Assembly: GCA_905221605.1 (NCBI GenBank)
Contig: CAJNDS010002301.1
Span: 1,684,192 to 1,748,191, forward strand
Reading direction: 5' to 3'
Length of the DNA stretch: 64,000 nucleotides
Source: Symbiodinium natans
Lineage: Eukaryota; Sar; Dinophyceae; Suessiales; Symbiodiniaceae
The notes beneath the pieces are model-generated. The model was given only the letters and a program-made list of their open reading frames with translations, made no database searches and was not told the origin of the DNA. A program made the translations under genes and the position numbers. This document shows positions 62,439-64,000 of this stretch, one piece after another (position 1 is the first letter of the stretch; every line of letters starts with the position of its first letter).

Positions 62439-63765
62439 GAGAGGCAAACGCTGCTCTTGAGGCTCTACCGCACCACTGCAGGTCCTGGCGGGTTTGTTTA
62501 AGGGTTTTTTTCGGAGGGACCCCTAGAAGGGATCCTAAATCTTATTCCCCTATGTGCCTTATATAGTCCCTACAGACCGAAGTAGCCCCTGAATAAACCC
62601 CAAATGACCCTAATCCTATTCCCCATGTATCTAAAATTGTCCCTATATACCTATGTAGCCCCTAAATCAACCCTAAGGTCAGTCCCTTGAGTTTAGGGGT
62701 TTCGGGCCTTCTGTCTGTGAACCCTAACCCCTAAACCATAACAGGGTTCATAGGGTTTAGGGGTTTAGGGTTTGGGGTTTAGCGTTCATAGGGTTTCAGC
62801 TGCGGGTCCTCCTCTGTGCCCCCATTATATTCCCTGTTTACACTTGTACGGGTTCCCCTAAACAGCCAAAGTCGCATATATTCGGTGCTCATACTAGCGA
62901 AGTTTAGAACTGATGGTGTTCAGGGATTCTCGGGGTGTAGGGTTGAGGAATTTTGCAAGGGTTCAGGGGTCAAGGTGACTAGGGTCCCAAGTTTTGCTTG
63001 GGATAATTGGGGTTTTACAGCATACGACCTGCACACAAGTAGCTGCCAAAGGTCCAGTCCACATAGTGGCCGACTCGTTCCACGGAATCTGATGCTCCCT
63101 TGAAGGTCTCTTGAAGGAGGCCCCTAGGGGTCTTTGGGTTTAGGGTTTAGGGTTCAGGGCTTGGGGTTCAAAGGTTTAGTGGTTGCTTTGGCATGACTCC
63201 AGGTATCTTCCTCCCAATCGCTACAGCACTCCGCTATAACTCCGATGGTCTTGCAGCCTCTAAGCCAAATATCAAAAAACAACAGGCAACCTCCCTAAAA
63301 ATATACACAACTCTGTAAAGCACCAAGAGGACTCCTGGCCTTATCTTGAGACTCTCAAAAGGACTTGGCATTTCTCAGGCCATATGGTATGATTCAGAAT
63401 TTGGGGTACCTTTTGAGGTATGTTAATTGGGGAAATTATATGGGGCTTATATGGGTTTATGTACGGACTTTGTGGGTATGTCTGCAAATTTTGGGAATCC
63501 TTTTGGGGTCTATATACTGGGAATCCGATCATGTCCATTCTTTGAAAAACTATTGAACTTTTGGTAAAGTTTCAGATGCTCCTTCCTCATTCTGGGCTTA
63601 GGGTTTAGGATTTCTCTTGCTAGACCTCTGTGTGACCCAAGGGCCACAGAGGGTTTATCCGGATCTACCCGAAACAAAATGGCCGCGGTGGCTGCGTGAA
63701 CCAGCGAAGACACTGCATAACCCGAGAAGCCAGCACAGAAGCACAGAAGCACAGTAGCCCCAAAC
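62439..63765. other. Mostly unique segment, no recognised gene
   Basis: Contains CCTAAATCAACCC-like decayed units at 62575-62680 and short heptamer patches at 62750-62785 and 63137-63160. Several frames of 60-95 codons have no domain signature. Confidence 0.45.
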
Positions 63766-64000
63766 CCCTAAAACCCTAAAACCCTAAACCTTAAACCCCT
63801 AAACCCTAAACCCTAAAACCCCAAATCCCAAAACCCCAACCTTAAACCCCTAAACCCTAAAACCCTAAATCCTAAAACCCCTAAACTCGGGGTCCTCACA
63901 GCCTCTGCGGGTCAGCTGCTGGGCAGCTTATGCACCTTTTGCAAGCGGGACGAACCCCTTAAACCCCCTAGACCCCTAAACCCTAAACCCCTAAACCCTT
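63766..64000 (-). repeat. Degenerate CCCTAAA/CCCCTAAA array at window end
   Basis: Mixed 7- and 8-base units (AAACCCCTAAACCCT) at 63766-63890 and again from 63955 to the window edge. Confidence 0.85.

Overview
The window looks like repeat-saturated nuclear DNA of a protist or alga. My best guess is a dinoflagellate or a close alveolate. The reasons are a plant-type telomere heptamer (TTTAGGG/CCCTAAA) scattered through the interior in both orientations, Ty1/copia-type retroelement fragments, a probable spliceosomal intron with an AG|G acceptor, and GC-rich coding islands in a non-coding mosaic. No spliced-leader relic, rRNA or tRNA was recognised. Other lineages with a TTTAGGG telomere cannot be excluded. 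Nothing suggests a prokaryote: no operons, ribosome binding sites or CRISPR arrays.

Layout. 1-7.4 kb: short unique scraps between heptamer arrays. 7.4-10.1 kb: a 1.37-kb tandem duplication with two small ORFs per copy, one encoding a membrane/cysteine-rich protein. 10.1-13.3 kb: more mosaic. 13.3-19.1 kb: a stack of satellites (an AT-rich TTTTAATAG satellite, two different palindromic tandem modules, a 30-bp GC-rich repeat and a palindromic 60-bp repeat). 19.1-28.5 kb: a pyrimidine/purine-biased cluster of repeated modules, including a 0.95-kb direct duplication and an array in opposite orientation. 29.8-32.0 kb (minus): the best conventional gene, a two-exon polytopic membrane protein of unknown function. 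32-37.4 kb: mosaic with a copia reverse-transcriptase scrap. 37.4-41.3 kb (plus): two overlapping GC-rich frames. The first has a C2H2-like finger, two RanBP2-type fingers, a membrane segment and a SWIM finger; the second is a PLD-family (HKD) nuclease domain. Together they are probably one product read through a +1 shift. 41.3-64 kb: heptamer mosaic with a copia RNase H-junction scrap and several short inverted-repeat (MITE-like) elements.

The main theme is the relation between the heptamer arrays and everything else. Arrays interrupt MITE-like elements, cut a copia coding frame within one codon of a catalytic motif, and in two places lie between 25-26 bp direct repeats. This suggests that telomere-type DNA was added at break sites, by telomerase or another templated process, and later amplified locally. 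The zinc-finger/PLD locus is the best candidate for an undescribed mobile or nuclease system. No genes here form an evident pathway. Array boundaries are good to a few bases; domain calls come from motifs read by eye, not from searches.
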